Positions 17,001 to 24,873 of a stretch of 55,525 bases of DNA are shown piece after piece. Under the pieces are notes generated by a model. That model saw nothing but the letters and a program-made list of their open reading frames with translations. It had not been told where the DNA came from and made no database searches. Position numbers and translations under genes: made by a program. Position 1 is the stretch's first letter; every line of letters starts with the position of its first letter. This DNA is from Tannerella sp. oral taxon 808. GTDB taxonomy: Bacteria > Bacteroidota > Bacteroidia > Bacteroidales > Tannerellaceae. Location: the NCBI GenBank assembly GCA_002890585.1, contig MIQB01000006.1, forward strand, positions 1 through 55,525, in the 5' to 3' direction.

Positions 17001-17398
17001 GACGTCTTTTGCTGAATCAAGCGGAGGGCTTTGCGCATGGCTTTTTCGATGGCAACGTAGGTAGGCAAGCCATCACCGACGAAGAGGAAGGCGATGTGGA
17101 GGCATCGGCCAGCATGGACACACTGCTCAACGAGCGACTGCTTCTGGGTGCGAAACGTTTCACGGATAAGTCGCTTAATCCGGTTTCGCCCCACGGCGTG
17201 GCGCATGCGTCGCTTGGGTGCCACAGCCATCATAGCCACTCCCGGCGCCCGGTCGACGGCAGCCTCCTCCGTGCGATAGACTACCCTGAGGGGATATGCA
17301 ATGAACGACTGTCCACCGGTGGCAAACAGTCGTTCAATATCTTTTTTCAAATAAAGTCGCTCCTCCTTAGGGAGCCGGTTCTTTGCTTCACCCGTCAT
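16997..17398 (-). CDS. rnpA: Ribonuclease P protein component
   Basis: Basic 133 aa protein subunit of RNase P, which with the RNA subunit matures tRNA 5' ends. The family signature RNRIKRLIRETFR lies near residues 71-83, and the N-terminal LPKEERLYLKKDIERLF fits. It overlaps hemD upstream and yidD downstream, both by 4 nt, so it is in the middle of a tightly packed operon. rpmH, its usual neighbour in other phyla, is not present here. Confidence 0.95.
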   Translation of the reverse strand: MTGEAKNRLPKEERLYLKKDIERLFATGGQSFIAYPLRVVYRTEEAAVDRAPGVAMMAVAPKRRMRHAVGRNRIKRLIRETFRTQKQSLVEQCVHAGRCLHIAFLFVGDGLPTYVAIEKAMRKALRLIQQKTS

Positions 17399-18174
17399 TC
17401 CTCATCCTGCTGCGGGGTCTCGTTTTCCAATTCCTTCTTTAGGTATTGCTCCAGCGCGGCGGTCATGGAAGGTGCCTCGGGGGTGGGGGCCTCAATGTCG
17501 AGGCGGAGGCCAGCATCGATGGCGGCCTTGGCTGTGGTGGATCCGAAGCAACCGATGCGAATCCCGTCTTGCTTGAATTGGGGGAAGTTCTTCATCAGTG
17601 ATGAGATACCCGAGGGGCTAAAGAAGACGAGCATGTCGTAGTCGAACGATTCGTCTTTGGAGAAGTCGTTGCTGACGGTGCGATACATGACGGCCGTTTT
17701 GCAGACGATCTTTTTCGCGGCGAGCGCTGTAGCGATGTCGTCTTTATGGATGTCGGAGGCAGGCAGCAAGTACTTCTCTTTAGGGTGCTTGATGATGAGG
17801 GTGAGGAGGTCGTCTATTTTCCCTGTGGCGCCGAAGAAGATTTTGCGCTTGCGGTAGACTGTATATTTCTGCAAGTAGACGGCTATGGCCTCAGTCATGC
17901 AGAAGTATTTCATCGTCTCAGGAACGACAACGCGTAATTCTTTACAGAGGTGGAAAAAATGATCGACAGCTGTGCGCGCCGTGAAGATGACCGCACTGTA
18001 GTCTGGTATAGCAATACGCTGTTGCCTGAACTCTTTTGCAGTCAGGGGTTCCACTTTAATAAAAGGCCGGAAGTCGATGTCCACTCCGTATCGTTCAGCG
18101 ATATCGAAATACGGGGATTTGCCGGTCTCCGGTTTCGGTTGCGATACCAGCAGCTTTTTTATACTCAATGCCAT
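17395..18174 (-). CDS. hemD: Uroporphyrinogen-III synthase family protein
   Basis: Cyclises hydroxymethylbilane to uroporphyrinogen III in haem and sirohaem synthesis. The 259 aa protein follows the divergent Bacteroidota pattern: IKKLLVSQPKPETGKSPYFDIAERYGV at the start, VIFTARTAVDHFF for the first half and MLVFFSPSGISSLMKNFP with IGCFGSTTAKAA for the second, matching the two HemD lobes. The start at 18174 is chosen because homology begins there; its ATG lies inside the last codons of the upstream gene, a 10 nt overlap. A glutamine- and glutamate-rich tail ends the protein. Confidence 0.85.
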   Translation of the reverse strand: MALSIKKLLVSQPKPETGKSPYFDIAERYGVDIDFRPFIKVEPLTAKEFRQQRIAIPDYSAVIFTARTAVDHFFHLCKELRVVVPETMKYFCMTEAIAVYLQKYTVYRKRKIFFGATGKIDDLLTLIIKHPKEKYLLPASDIHKDDIATALAAKKIVCKTAVMYRTVSNDFSKDESFDYDMLVFFSPSGISSLMKNFPQFKQDGIRIGCFGSTTAKAAIDAGLRLDIEAPTPEAPSMTAALEQYLKKELENETPQQDEE

Positions 18175-18896
18175 AAAGAACTTGAATTTGTTAATTGAAG
18201 CGTGTATTTCAACCCCTCGTAAGCCAATAATAGAGGGATTATTTCTTGGGCGCAAATGTAAGAACATAAGAATAATACGCCTGTCTGCTTGCTATAAAAT
18301 ATACGAACTGTAATATAAATCAGCGATATACGGTAGGCCACGTAGAAGGCTGCGCAGAGGATCATGGCGTGGAGTCTGTGGCGGTCGTCGAAGTAAAGGA
18401 TGAGGGTGGGCAGATAGAGCGTGCAGCCCCAGATGGAGGTGAGGGCTTGATAGCGATTGTTCCACATGGCATAGCGTTCGCCGGCGTCGAAGGCGTGACC
18501 GTAGAGGAAGTAGATGATGCGCTTGAGCAGGTAGTAGGCAACTGCGGCGATGAAGAGGGCGCCCAGGGGGAGGAGGATGGATGATAGGTCGCTGGTGGGG
18601 AGGGGCACGTAGCTCCGAATCAGTAGATATAAGAAGAGGGCACAGAGCGAGAAGGCCTGAAACTTCATGAAGCCGCGGAAGAAGATGTCGCTCCTGACGG
18701 GATTGTCGAAGAGGTTGTCGCGCTCCTTGACGGAGAGGAGGTCTTTGAGCATCTTGTGAATTAAGGAGGCATGGGTGCGGAAGACGACTGCGAAGAGCGC
18801 TATTTCAATGAAGAGGATGACGGGTATGACGTCATTCAGATACGACCCATCAGCGAGGCGTAGGCCGATGTAACCCTCAAAAAGCCCGTTGTCCAT
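18165..18896 (-). CDS. DUF4271 family integral membrane protein
   Basis: A 243 aa inner-membrane protein with about six hydrophobic helices. It matches the DUF4271 family that sits next to hemD in Bacteroidota; its function is unknown. It heads the cluster and overlaps hemD by 10 nt, so a link to haem synthesis or to membrane biogenesis (yidD lies further down) is possible. The upstream gap is shared with the divergent pabA. Confidence 0.8.
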   Translation of the reverse strand: MDNGLFEGYIGLRLADGSYLNDVIPVILFIEIALFAVVFRTHASLIHKMLKDLLSVKERDNLFDNPVRSDIFFRGFMKFQAFSLCALFLYLLIRSYVPLPTSDLSSILLPLGALFIAAVAYYLLKRIIYFLYGHAFDAGERYAMWNNRYQALTSIWGCTLYLPTLILYFDDRHRLHAMILCAAFYVAYRISLIYITVRIFYSKQTGVLFLCSYICAQEIIPLLLAYEGLKYTLQLTNSSSLWH

Positions 18897-18932
18897 TGTA
18901 TGTTTCTTTCGGTCTGAAGTTCATATTGTCCG

Positions 18933-18961
18933 TTGGGGCGGCGAATGTAGAAGTATTTTCG
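18933..18961. promoter_or_regulatory. Divergent promoter region between DUF4271 gene and pabA
   Basis: On the plus strand TATTTTCG (18954-18961) with TTG 18 nt upstream (18933-18935) is a near match to the Bacteroidota promoter and would serve pabA. On the minus strand TACATTCG (18949-18942) is a near match for the DUF4271 operon. The two boxes are only 4 bp apart, so the promoters would overlap. Confidence 0.38.
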
Positions 18962-19069
18962 GAGCGTCTTTTCCGGGTTATGGTGGGTTGGGCGAGGCCT
19001 CAGATCATTGCAGATCAGCCATTAGCCTCCCCATTTCTACTGACCGGTTTTTAGTTCTACCCCCCTCTC

Positions 19070-19720
19070 ATGAAGATCCTACTTATAGACAATTACGATT
19101 CCTTCACTTACAACTTAGTCCATGCGCTGCGCGATGCTGGCGCTACGGACATCACTGTGGCGCGCAACGATGGCATCGACCTCGACGCTGTCTCACGCTT
19201 CGATCACATCGTCCTATCCCCCGGGCCGGGCATACCTGAAGAGGCAGGACAACTGCTCCCCCTCATCCACCGCTACGCCGCAACGAAGAGCATACTCGGT
19301 GTCTGCCTTGGGCATCAAGCCATCGCGGAGGCTTTTGGGGCACGGATAGAGAACCTCTCGGAGGTGTTTCACGGTGTGCAGACGCCTATCCGAGTGACCG
19401 CTCCTGACGAGCCACTCTTTACCGGACTGGCAGGCGAATTCATGGCTGGGCGTTACCATTCGTGGGTGGTCAGGCGTGCGGGGTTGCCTGAGGTGCTGGA
19501 GGTGACGGCCGAGAGCTCGGATGGGCTGATCATGGCGCTGCGCCATCGCGTGTATCGTGTGCATGGCATACAGTTTCACCCCGAATCTATCCTTACGCCG
19601 GTCGGGGAGATCATCATCCGCAACTTCTTGCAGGCAGGGATGGAGGGCACCCCTCGGCTTCTCACATCTACCCGTCATTCTACATTTGAGCCCGAAACAA
19701 AACATCCAAAAGACTTATGA
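19070..19720 (+). CDS. pabA: Aminodeoxychorismate/anthranilate synthase glutamine amidotransferase subunit
   Basis: Class I glutamine amidotransferase that gives ammonia to PabB for 4-amino-4-deoxychorismate (folate) synthesis; the same family serves TrpE as TrpG. The 216 aa protein has IDNYDSFTYNL at the start, the oxyanion strand SPGPGIPEEAG, the nucleophile in GVCLGHQAIAEAFG (Cys near 79) and HGIQFHPESI with the catalytic His and Glu. The folate role is preferred because pabB and pabC lie 5 kb downstream on the same strand and no trpE is present. Its stop overlaps galE by 4 nt. The last 25 residues, after the amidotransferase fold, are not conserved-looking. Confidence 0.82.
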   Translation: MKILLIDNYDSFTYNLVHALRDAGATDITVARNDGIDLDAVSRFDHIVLSPGPGIPEEAGQLLPLIHRYAATKSILGVCLGHQAIAEAFGARIENLSEVFHGVQTPIRVTAPDEPLFTGLAGEFMAGRYHSWVVRRAGLPEVLEVTAESSDGLIMALRHRVYRVHGIQFHPESILTPVGEIIIRNFLQAGMEGTPRLLTSTRHSTFEPETKHPKDL

Positions 19721-20742
19721 CTGATAAAATAATTGTGACGGGCGGCACGGGCTATATCGGGTCGCACACGGCTGTAGAGCTGATCGAGGCGGGCTATGAT
19801 GTGATCATCATCGATAACCTTTCTAACTCCACACGCGAGGTGCTGAAGGGCATTGAACGCATCACCGGGCGGCGCCCCACCTTCTACGAGGCTGACTGCA
19901 ACGACCGCGAGGCGATGGATCGCATCTTCACACAGCACGCGCCCATCAGTGGCATCATCCACTTTGCTGCCAGCAAGGCCGTGGGCGAATCCGTGCACGA
20001 GCCGCTGAAGTATTACCGCAACAACATCGTTTCCCTGCTCAACTTGCTTGAGCTCATGCCTGTGCACAGCGTGCGGGGCTTCGTTTTCTCCTCCTCCTGC
20101 ACCGTCTACGGACAGCCCGCGCCCTCCGACTTGCCCGTCACCGAGGAGGCGCCCATCCGGCCTGCCACCTCGCCCTATGGCAATACGAAGCAGATCAACG
20201 AGGAGATCATCCGCGACACGATCCATGCTGGCGCACCCTTCCGCGCCATCCTGCTGCGCTACTTCAACCCCATCGGTGCGCACCCCACGGCCGAGATCGG
20301 CGAGCGCCCCGCAGGTACGCCGCAGAACCTCGTGCCCTACCTCACGCAGACGGCCGCCGGGATCAGACCCGAGCTGCGCGTCTTTGGCGATGACTACGAC
20401 ACGCCCGACGGATCCTGCATACGTGACTATATCGACATCGTGGACTTGGCGCGGGCGCATGTAACGGCTGTCCGTCGGCTTATCGAGGGGCAGGCGGCGG
20501 AACCTTTAGAGGTGTTCAATCTTGGGACAGGTCGCGGCGTGTCGGTCTTGGAGCTGATCCGCACCTTCGAGGAGGCTACGGGCGTCTCCGTGCCTTATCG
20601 CATTGTGGGCCGGCGTGAGGGCGACATCGAACAAGTCTGGGCCGATCCCTCGCGTGCCAACCGTGTGCTTGGTTGGGAGGCTCGCACACCGCTGGCTGAG
20701 ACGCTACGTAACGCGTGGAAGTGGCAGCAGCGGCAGGGATAA
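19717..20742 (+). CDS. galE: UDP-glucose 4-epimerase
   Basis: NAD-dependent short-chain dehydrogenase that interconverts UDP-glucose and UDP-galactose for envelope sugars. The 341 aa protein has GGTGYIGSHTAVEL (residues 8-21), the catalytic Ser-Ser-Ser-Cys-Thr-Val-Tyr stretch followed by SPYGNTKQINEE with the active Tyr and Lys, and DGSCIRDYIDIVDLARAH in the substrate domain. It overlaps pabA by ATGA, so the two are expressed together although functionally unrelated. Confidence 0.95.
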   Translation: MTDKIIVTGGTGYIGSHTAVELIEAGYDVIIIDNLSNSTREVLKGIERITGRRPTFYEADCNDREAMDRIFTQHAPISGIIHFAASKAVGESVHEPLKYYRNNIVSLLNLLELMPVHSVRGFVFSSSCTVYGQPAPSDLPVTEEAPIRPATSPYGNTKQINEEIIRDTIHAGAPFRAILLRYFNPIGAHPTAEIGERPAGTPQNLVPYLTQTAAGIRPELRVFGDDYDTPDGSCIRDYIDIVDLARAHVTAVRRLIEGQAAEPLEVFNLGTGRGVSVLELIRTFEEATGVSVPYRIVGRREGDIEQVWADPSRANRVLGWEARTPLAETLRNAWKWQQRQG

Positions 20743-20774
20743 ATACAGCACACATTTTAATTACACACACAGAT

Positions 20775-21572
20775 ATGAAAACAACTATCACACTGCTCAC
20801 AGCCATGCTCCTGCTTATGATGACTGGATGCAAAGAGCAACCACCGAAGGATAAGCACTACGGAGTTAAGTCAGGAATCATTAGGAAGGTGGCGGTACGA
20901 AGTACTGGGGCTATTCAGAAGCAGAACATCTACTTCGACGACTACGGTGATAAAGAAACCGTCGAGATAATCGAATTGAAAGGAGACTCTATCGTCTTGC
21001 ATCTTCTCGACATCTGCAATCCACATAGTCAACAGAAAATACAAGTTGACCTAATTAAGAAGGTCGCATGTTACGACTCAGAATTTCTGATCTCCATACC
21101 AACCTACCATGGCCTGCCGCCAAAGGCTATGAAGGCCATGAAGGAAACAGGTATGGAAACTGTGGGTGGTAAGAAATGCAAGGTATATACAGTCAATACA
21201 ATCGATCTTAATCCCTCTGGCATTGAGCTGAAATTGATCGTATGGGTTTGGAAAGGCATCCCATTGCAAGAATCCTTCTGGGTGTGCGATGAGATAATCC
21301 GAACGTTAGAATTATCCTCTATCGAGACCGATATCCCCATCTCTGCCGAAACATTTGAAATTCCTAAGGGTGTCAAGATCGTGGAAAATAATTCCACAAG
21401 CATCGATCCGGAGGTGTCCCTATTCATGCTCCGTCATTCTCAATCTCCCCGTCCCACAGGAAAAGTTCGAGGTGCCCAAGGGAATCAAGATTGTGAATCA
21501 GACAAGCCCGAACGAAGAGGCCGACTGACTTCCCCCATCTTCCCAGATACATTTGCCACCCTTATTATTTAA
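20775..21572 (+). CDS. Exported lipoprotein, first of three paralogues, with chimeric C-terminus
   Basis: A 265 aa lipoprotein precursor of unknown function. The signal peptide MKTTITLLTAMLLLMMTGC ends in a lipobox-like MTGC. The body shares with the genes at 21927 and 22722 the motifs YGVKSGIIRK, IYFDDYGDKE, a KxVAGKxCKVY-like stretch, VWVWKGIPL and FEIPKGVKI. The relatives end just after that last motif. Here about 50 further residues (from about 21410) are a frame-shifted reading of a relic paralogue end (21442-21528), so the native stop has been lost. The start at 20775 is chosen for the signal peptide. Confidence 0.8.
   Translation: MKTTITLLTAMLLLMMTGCKEQPPKDKHYGVKSGIIRKVAVRSTGAIQKQNIYFDDYGDKETVEIIELKGDSIVLHLLDICNPHSQQKIQVDLIKKVACYDSEFLISIPTYHGLPPKAMKAMKETGMETVGGKKCKVYTVNTIDLNPSGIELKLIVWVWKGIPLQESFWVCDEIIRTLELSSIETDIPISAETFEIPKGVKIVENNSTSIDPEVSLFMLRHSQSPRPTGKVRGAQGNQDCESDKPERRGRLTSPIFPDTFATLII
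21442..21528 (+). pseudogene. Relic 3' end of a fourth paralogue
   Basis: In another frame than the gene it overlaps, this stretch reads NLPVPQEKFEVPKGIKIVNQ... and ends in TGA at 21526-21528. It closely matches the C-terminus of the paralogue at 21927-22592 (GVPVPQEKFRVPAGI). It is only about 28 codons, has no start, and is followed 44 nt later by a MITE-like element. It shows a lost or recombined copy of the gene family. Confidence 0.72.
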
Positions 21573-21907
21573 CGTGAGGTCGACGTGGGGCAATTCATTC
21601 GCCGATATAGGGATGAACTCCCTTGCACGATGGCTGTGAGCCATTGGGAAGGGTACCTTCCCCGAGGCGGGGAGGGTGTCTCCCCCGAGGCGGGGAGGGT
21701 GTCTCCCCCGAGGCGGGGAGGGTGTCTTCCCCGATGCGGGAAGAGCGTCTTCCCCGATGCGGGAAGGGTGTCTTCCCCGATGCGGGAAGGGTGTCTTCCC
21801 CGAGGCGGGAAGGGTGTCTTCCCCGGTGCGGGAAGAGCGTCTTCCCCGAGGCGGGGAAGGTGTTTCCCCCGAGGCGGGGATGTGGATTTCTTACGTCGAA
21901 CTCACAT
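21572..21907. mobile_element. MITE-like element with internal tandem array (copy C)
   Basis: The left end ACGTGAGGTCGACGT (21572-21586) and the right end ACGTCGAACTCACAT (21893-21907) are inverted repeats. The left module of about 80 bp (with GGGGCAATTCATTCGCCGAT) is nearly identical to the reversed module of copy B; the right module GTGGATTTCTTACGTCGAAC is also shared. The 23 bp array lies between the modules. TTATTTA occurs just outside both ends (21565-21571 and 21909-21915) and may be a target duplication, though the region is AT-rich. Open frames inside are repeat artefacts. Confidence 0.68.
21656..21880. repeat. Tandem array, 23 bp unit, 10 copies
   Basis: Unit CTTCCCCG-ATG-CGGGAAG with a short GGTGT link; period 23 bp. 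The inverted repeat is perfect in most copies, with GAGG or GGTG variants in the loop. It differs in period from the 41-42 bp arrays but has the same idea of one dyad per unit. It occupies the centre of the MITE-like element. Confidence 0.9.
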
Positions 21908-21926
21908 TTTATTTAGATAAACAGAT

Positions 21927-22592
21927 ATGAAAACAACACTCACACTCATCGCGTCGCTCCTGCTGCTGCCGGGGTGTATGCAGGCGACACAGCAGAAAAC
22001 GTCGCAGGAAGACACGGCCGAACAATCCGAAGTGCAACCACAAGACAAGACCCCCGAAGGCGCACGCTATGGCGTCCGCTCGGCCATCATCAAGAAGTCC
22101 ATCAGTTGCCCAGCCGGAGACGGGCATGCCACCATCTACATCGATGACTACGGGAAAAAGGAAGCCGTCGAAACGTTCATCGACGGGGCGCTACACATGC
22201 TGACCATCCGCGATCCGAGTGGAGAGACAGAGGTCAGCGTAGACCTTGACAACCACACCGCACAACGCCAACGGGTGGAGGAAGGCCCAGCCGACTATCG
22301 CCACCTTACGCCCGAAGAGATGAAGCGCTTCAAGATCACCGAAGCAGGCACGAAGACCGTGGCCGGCAAGACCTGCAAGGTGTATAAGCAGATCGTTTAC
22401 GAAGCGCAGGGGGTGCAGACCGTGGCCACGCTATACGTCTGGGAGGGCATCGTGTTGGCGAATTTCATCGAGCCTGGGCAACCGGGAGACATGAGCTCCG
22501 ATGAGCAGGTCGAATCGATCGAAATCGGCGTCCCCGTGCCGCAGGAGAAGTTCCGCGTGCCCGCCGGCATAGCGGTCGCGGACGATTACTGA
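21927..22592 (+). CDS. Exported lipoprotein, second paralogue
   Basis: A 221 aa lipoprotein precursor. The signal peptide MKTTLTLIASLLLLPGC ends in the lipobox LPGC, followed by a polar linker rich in Gln and Glu (residues 18-45). The conserved body has YGVRSAIIKKS, IYIDDYGKKEAVE, LTPEEMKRFKITEAGTKTVAGKTCKVY and LYVWEGIVL, ending VPQEKFRVPAGIAVADDY. Function unknown. The sensor-like phrase VAGKTCK...VWEG is shared by all three copies. It begins 19 nt after the MITE-like element. Confidence 0.8.
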   Translation: MKTTLTLIASLLLLPGCMQATQQKTSQEDTAEQSEVQPQDKTPEGARYGVRSAIIKKSISCPAGDGHATIYIDDYGKKEAVETFIDGALHMLTIRDPSGETEVSVDLDNHTAQRQRVEEGPADYRHLTPEEMKRFKITEAGTKTVAGKTCKVYKQIVYEAQGVQTVATLYVWEGIVLANFIEPGQPGDMSSDEQVESIEIGVPVPQEKFRVPAGIAVADDY

Positions 22593-22619
22593 AAGACGAA
22601 CACCTAACAACTTCCCCGC

Positions 22620-22680
22620 GTACATGTGTGGCGTGACAGCCCGCATGTACCCGGCCTCGTTTTTAGCTTTTCGCTTTTAG
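22620..22680 (+). terminator. Possible terminator between paralogues two and three
   Basis: GTACATG (22620-22626) pairs with CATGTAC (22644-22650), and a T-rich stretch (CGTTTTTAGCTTTTCGCTTTTAG) follows some 8 nt later. The distance between stem and T-run makes it a weak candidate. Confidence 0.4.
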
Positions 22681-22721
22681 CTCTTCATTTGCCGCCCCTA
22701 TACATTTAATTATATCACAAC

Positions 22722-23345
22722 ATGAAGACAACCCTTTTCATCCTCGCGTCGCTCCTGCTCATGGGCGGAAGCACGCTGTCGGCACAACGCGATCCCGTAG
22801 CCGACAAACGCTACGGCATCAAGTCAGCCATCATTAAGAAAGAGACCCGGGCCGCGGGAAACACCATGCATAACACGCTCTACTTCGACGACTACGGCGC
22901 ACGCGAAGCCACCGAGCTGACCATGATGCTGGGCGAGACTGAGAAGCACCTCCGCATCATCGCCGAAGACGGCGGACGCACAAACGTCACCCTCGACTTA
23001 GACGAGAAGAAGGCCTTCCGCACACCCGCCCCCGAGCAGCCCCGCAACTACCTCCACCTGACCCCCGAAGACCTCGAGCGCTTCAAGATCAAGGAAGACG
23101 GCGAGGGTACCGTGGCCGGACGGCCCTGCAAGAAGTACCACATGGAGCTGAAGCAATCAGGCGTCACGCTGCAAACTACGCTGTGGATCTGGGAGGGCAT
23201 CACGCTGAAGTACGAGGCGCGCTATCAAGGCAACCTGATGGTGACAGACGAGGCGACCGAGATCCATGAAGACGCCACCGTGCCCGCCGAAAAGTTTGCC
23301 ATCCCCGCCGAGGTGAAAGTGGAAGCTGCCCCCGTGGCCAACTAA
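22722..23345 (+). CDS. Exported protein, third paralogue
   Basis: A 207 aa secreted protein related to the two genes before it. Unlike them it has a standard signal peptide (MKTTLFILASLLLMGGSTLSA-Q), not a clear lipobox, so it is probably periplasmic. The motifs YGIKSAIIKKE, LYFDDYGAREATE, HLTPEDLERFKIKEDGEGTVAGRPCKKY and LWIWEGITLKYEA are all present, ending at VPAEKFAIPAEVKVE. Three adjacent diverged copies plus a relic point to repeated tandem duplication. No function can be assigned. Confidence 0.8.
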   Translation: MKTTLFILASLLLMGGSTLSAQRDPVADKRYGIKSAIIKKETRAAGNTMHNTLYFDDYGAREATELTMMLGETEKHLRIIAEDGGRTNVTLDLDEKKAFRTPAPEQPRNYLHLTPEDLERFKIKEDGEGTVAGRPCKKYHMELKQSGVTLQTTLWIWEGITLKYEARYQGNLMVTDEATEIHEDATVPAEKFAIPAEVKVEAAPVAN

Positions 23346-23419
23346 AAACGAAAAGCGAAAAACTGCCAGATGCCGGAAAGGGTGAGCCCCCCGACGTGTA
23401 CCCGGCACTTTTCGTTTTT
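23344..23419. terminator. Long inverted repeat after the third paralogue
   Basis: AAAAACGAAAAG (23344-23355) and CTTTTCGTTTTT (23408-23419) are perfectly complementary, with an inner TGCCGG/CCGGCA stem. The hairpin begins at the stop codon and ends in T-rich sequence, fitting an intrinsic terminator for the plus strand. Confidence 0.6.
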
Positions 23420-23444
23420 AGCTTCTTAGATTTTAGTTAGATCG

Positions 23445-24767
23445 ATGAATTGGCTCCAACTGATCTCAGGCAAACGCCTCGGCATAGAAGCCTATCACGA
23501 ACGGAAGCATGAGCGGACGAACTTCCAGCGCGACTACGATCGCCTGATCTTCTCCGCCCCCTTCCGTCGGCTGCAAAACAAGACGCAGGTCTTCCCCCTG
23601 CCCGGCAGCATCTTCGTCCACAACCGACTTACGCACAGCTTGGAGGTCTCCTGCGTCGGGCGGTCGCTCGGGGCGAACGTGGCGACACGCTTGGCCGTCC
23701 ATCACACCGACGAAGAGGCCGCAGCGCTGCAAGAGATCGGCGCCATCGTCTCAGCCGCCTGCTTGGCCCACGACATGGGCAACCCGCCCTTCGGCCACTC
23801 CGGCGAACGCGCCATCACGGCCTTCTTCACCGACGGCGAGGGCCGACACCTTGAGGCCGAAGTCCGCGCCGAGGGCAACCGCTGGGAAGACTTCGTCTGC
23901 TTCGAGGGCAACGCCAACGCCATGCGCCTGCTCACGCATCGCTTCGTGGGTCGACGCGAGGGCGGATTTGCCCTCACCTACAGCACGCTCGCCTCGATCG
24001 TGAAATACCCCTATGCCTCCACCCTCGCACCGGCAAGTCGGGGCAAGTTTGGCTTCTTCCAAAGCGAAGAGCCTACCTACCTCCGCATCGCCAACGAGCT
24101 GGGCATCCCCCACAGCGACGGCCGCTTCGTGCGCCACCCGCTCGTCTTCCTCGTCGAGGCCGCCGACGACATCTGCTATCAAGTGATGGACATCGAAGAC
24201 GCCTACAAGCTGCGCCTCCTCTCGGGGCGCGAGGCCATCGGCCTCCTGCTCGGCTTCTTCCGGGGAGAAAAGCTGGAGCACATCACCCGCACCATGACGA
24301 TCGTGGACGACATGAACGAGCGGATCGCTTACCTCCGCTCCTCGGTCATCGGGCTGCTCGTCGATGAGTGCACGCGCGTCTTCGTGGAGAACGAGGGCGG
24401 GCTGCTCGACGGCACCTTCCGCACGCCGCTGATCGAAAGCATCGAGGGGCACGCGCGCAGCGCCTATCAGGCTTGCTCCGAGGTGGCCCGGCGGAAGATC
24501 TATACAGCCAGCGAGGTGGTCGACATTGAGTTGGCCGGCCATCGCATCTTCGGCTACCTGCTCCAAGCCCTCATCGACGCCCTCCTCCACCCCACGCACG
24601 CCTACAGCAAGCTCCTGCTCAGCCGCATCCCCCGGCAGTACGACACCAAGGCATCCACGGTTTATGGCAAGATCCAGTGCGCATTAGATTACATCTCCGG
24701 CATGACCGACGTCTACGCCCTCGACCTCTATCGCAAAATCACCGGCATGAGCCTGCCAGCGGTGTAA
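23445..24767 (+). CDS. dgt: Deoxyguanosinetriphosphate triphosphohydrolase (dGTPase-like)
   Basis: HD-domain enzyme that removes triphosphate from dGTP or other dNTPs and so adjusts nucleotide pools. The 440 aa protein has FSAPFRRLQNKTQVFPL (residues 32-48), the first metal histidine in RLTHSLEVS, the HD pair in CLAHDMGNPPFGHSGE near residue 109, and a later Asp in VEAADDICYQVMDIEDAYK. The length suits the bacterial dGTPase-like group. The next gene begins about 105 nt downstream, after a G-rich stretch without clear signals. Confidence 0.92.
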   Translation: MNWLQLISGKRLGIEAYHERKHERTNFQRDYDRLIFSAPFRRLQNKTQVFPLPGSIFVHNRLTHSLEVSCVGRSLGANVATRLAVHHTDEEAAALQEIGAIVSAACLAHDMGNPPFGHSGERAITAFFTDGEGRHLEAEVRAEGNRWEDFVCFEGNANAMRLLTHRFVGRREGGFALTYSTLASIVKYPYASTLAPASRGKFGFFQSEEPTYLRIANELGIPHSDGRFVRHPLVFLVEAADDICYQVMDIEDAYKLRLLSGREAIGLLLGFFRGEKLEHITRTMTIVDDMNERIAYLRSSVIGLLVDECTRVFVENEGGLLDGTFRTPLIESIEGHARSAYQACSEVARRKIYTASEVVDIELAGHRIFGYLLQALIDALLHPTHAYSKLLLSRIPRQYDTKASTVYGKIQCALDYISGMTDVYALDLYRKITGMSLPAV

Positions 24768-24873
24768 GAAGTAATGATCAATGGGTAATGATTTTACGGG
24801 GTGCCCAATGGGGGGGATACCCCGGTGTCGTTTTAATTTCCCCGGCTAATCTCTATTGATAATTACCCCACCC

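Noticed and set aside
21585..21930. Repeat proteins of 84-111 residues rich in PRRGG
   Set aside because: Translation of the 23 bp array in three frames, inside the MITE-like element.
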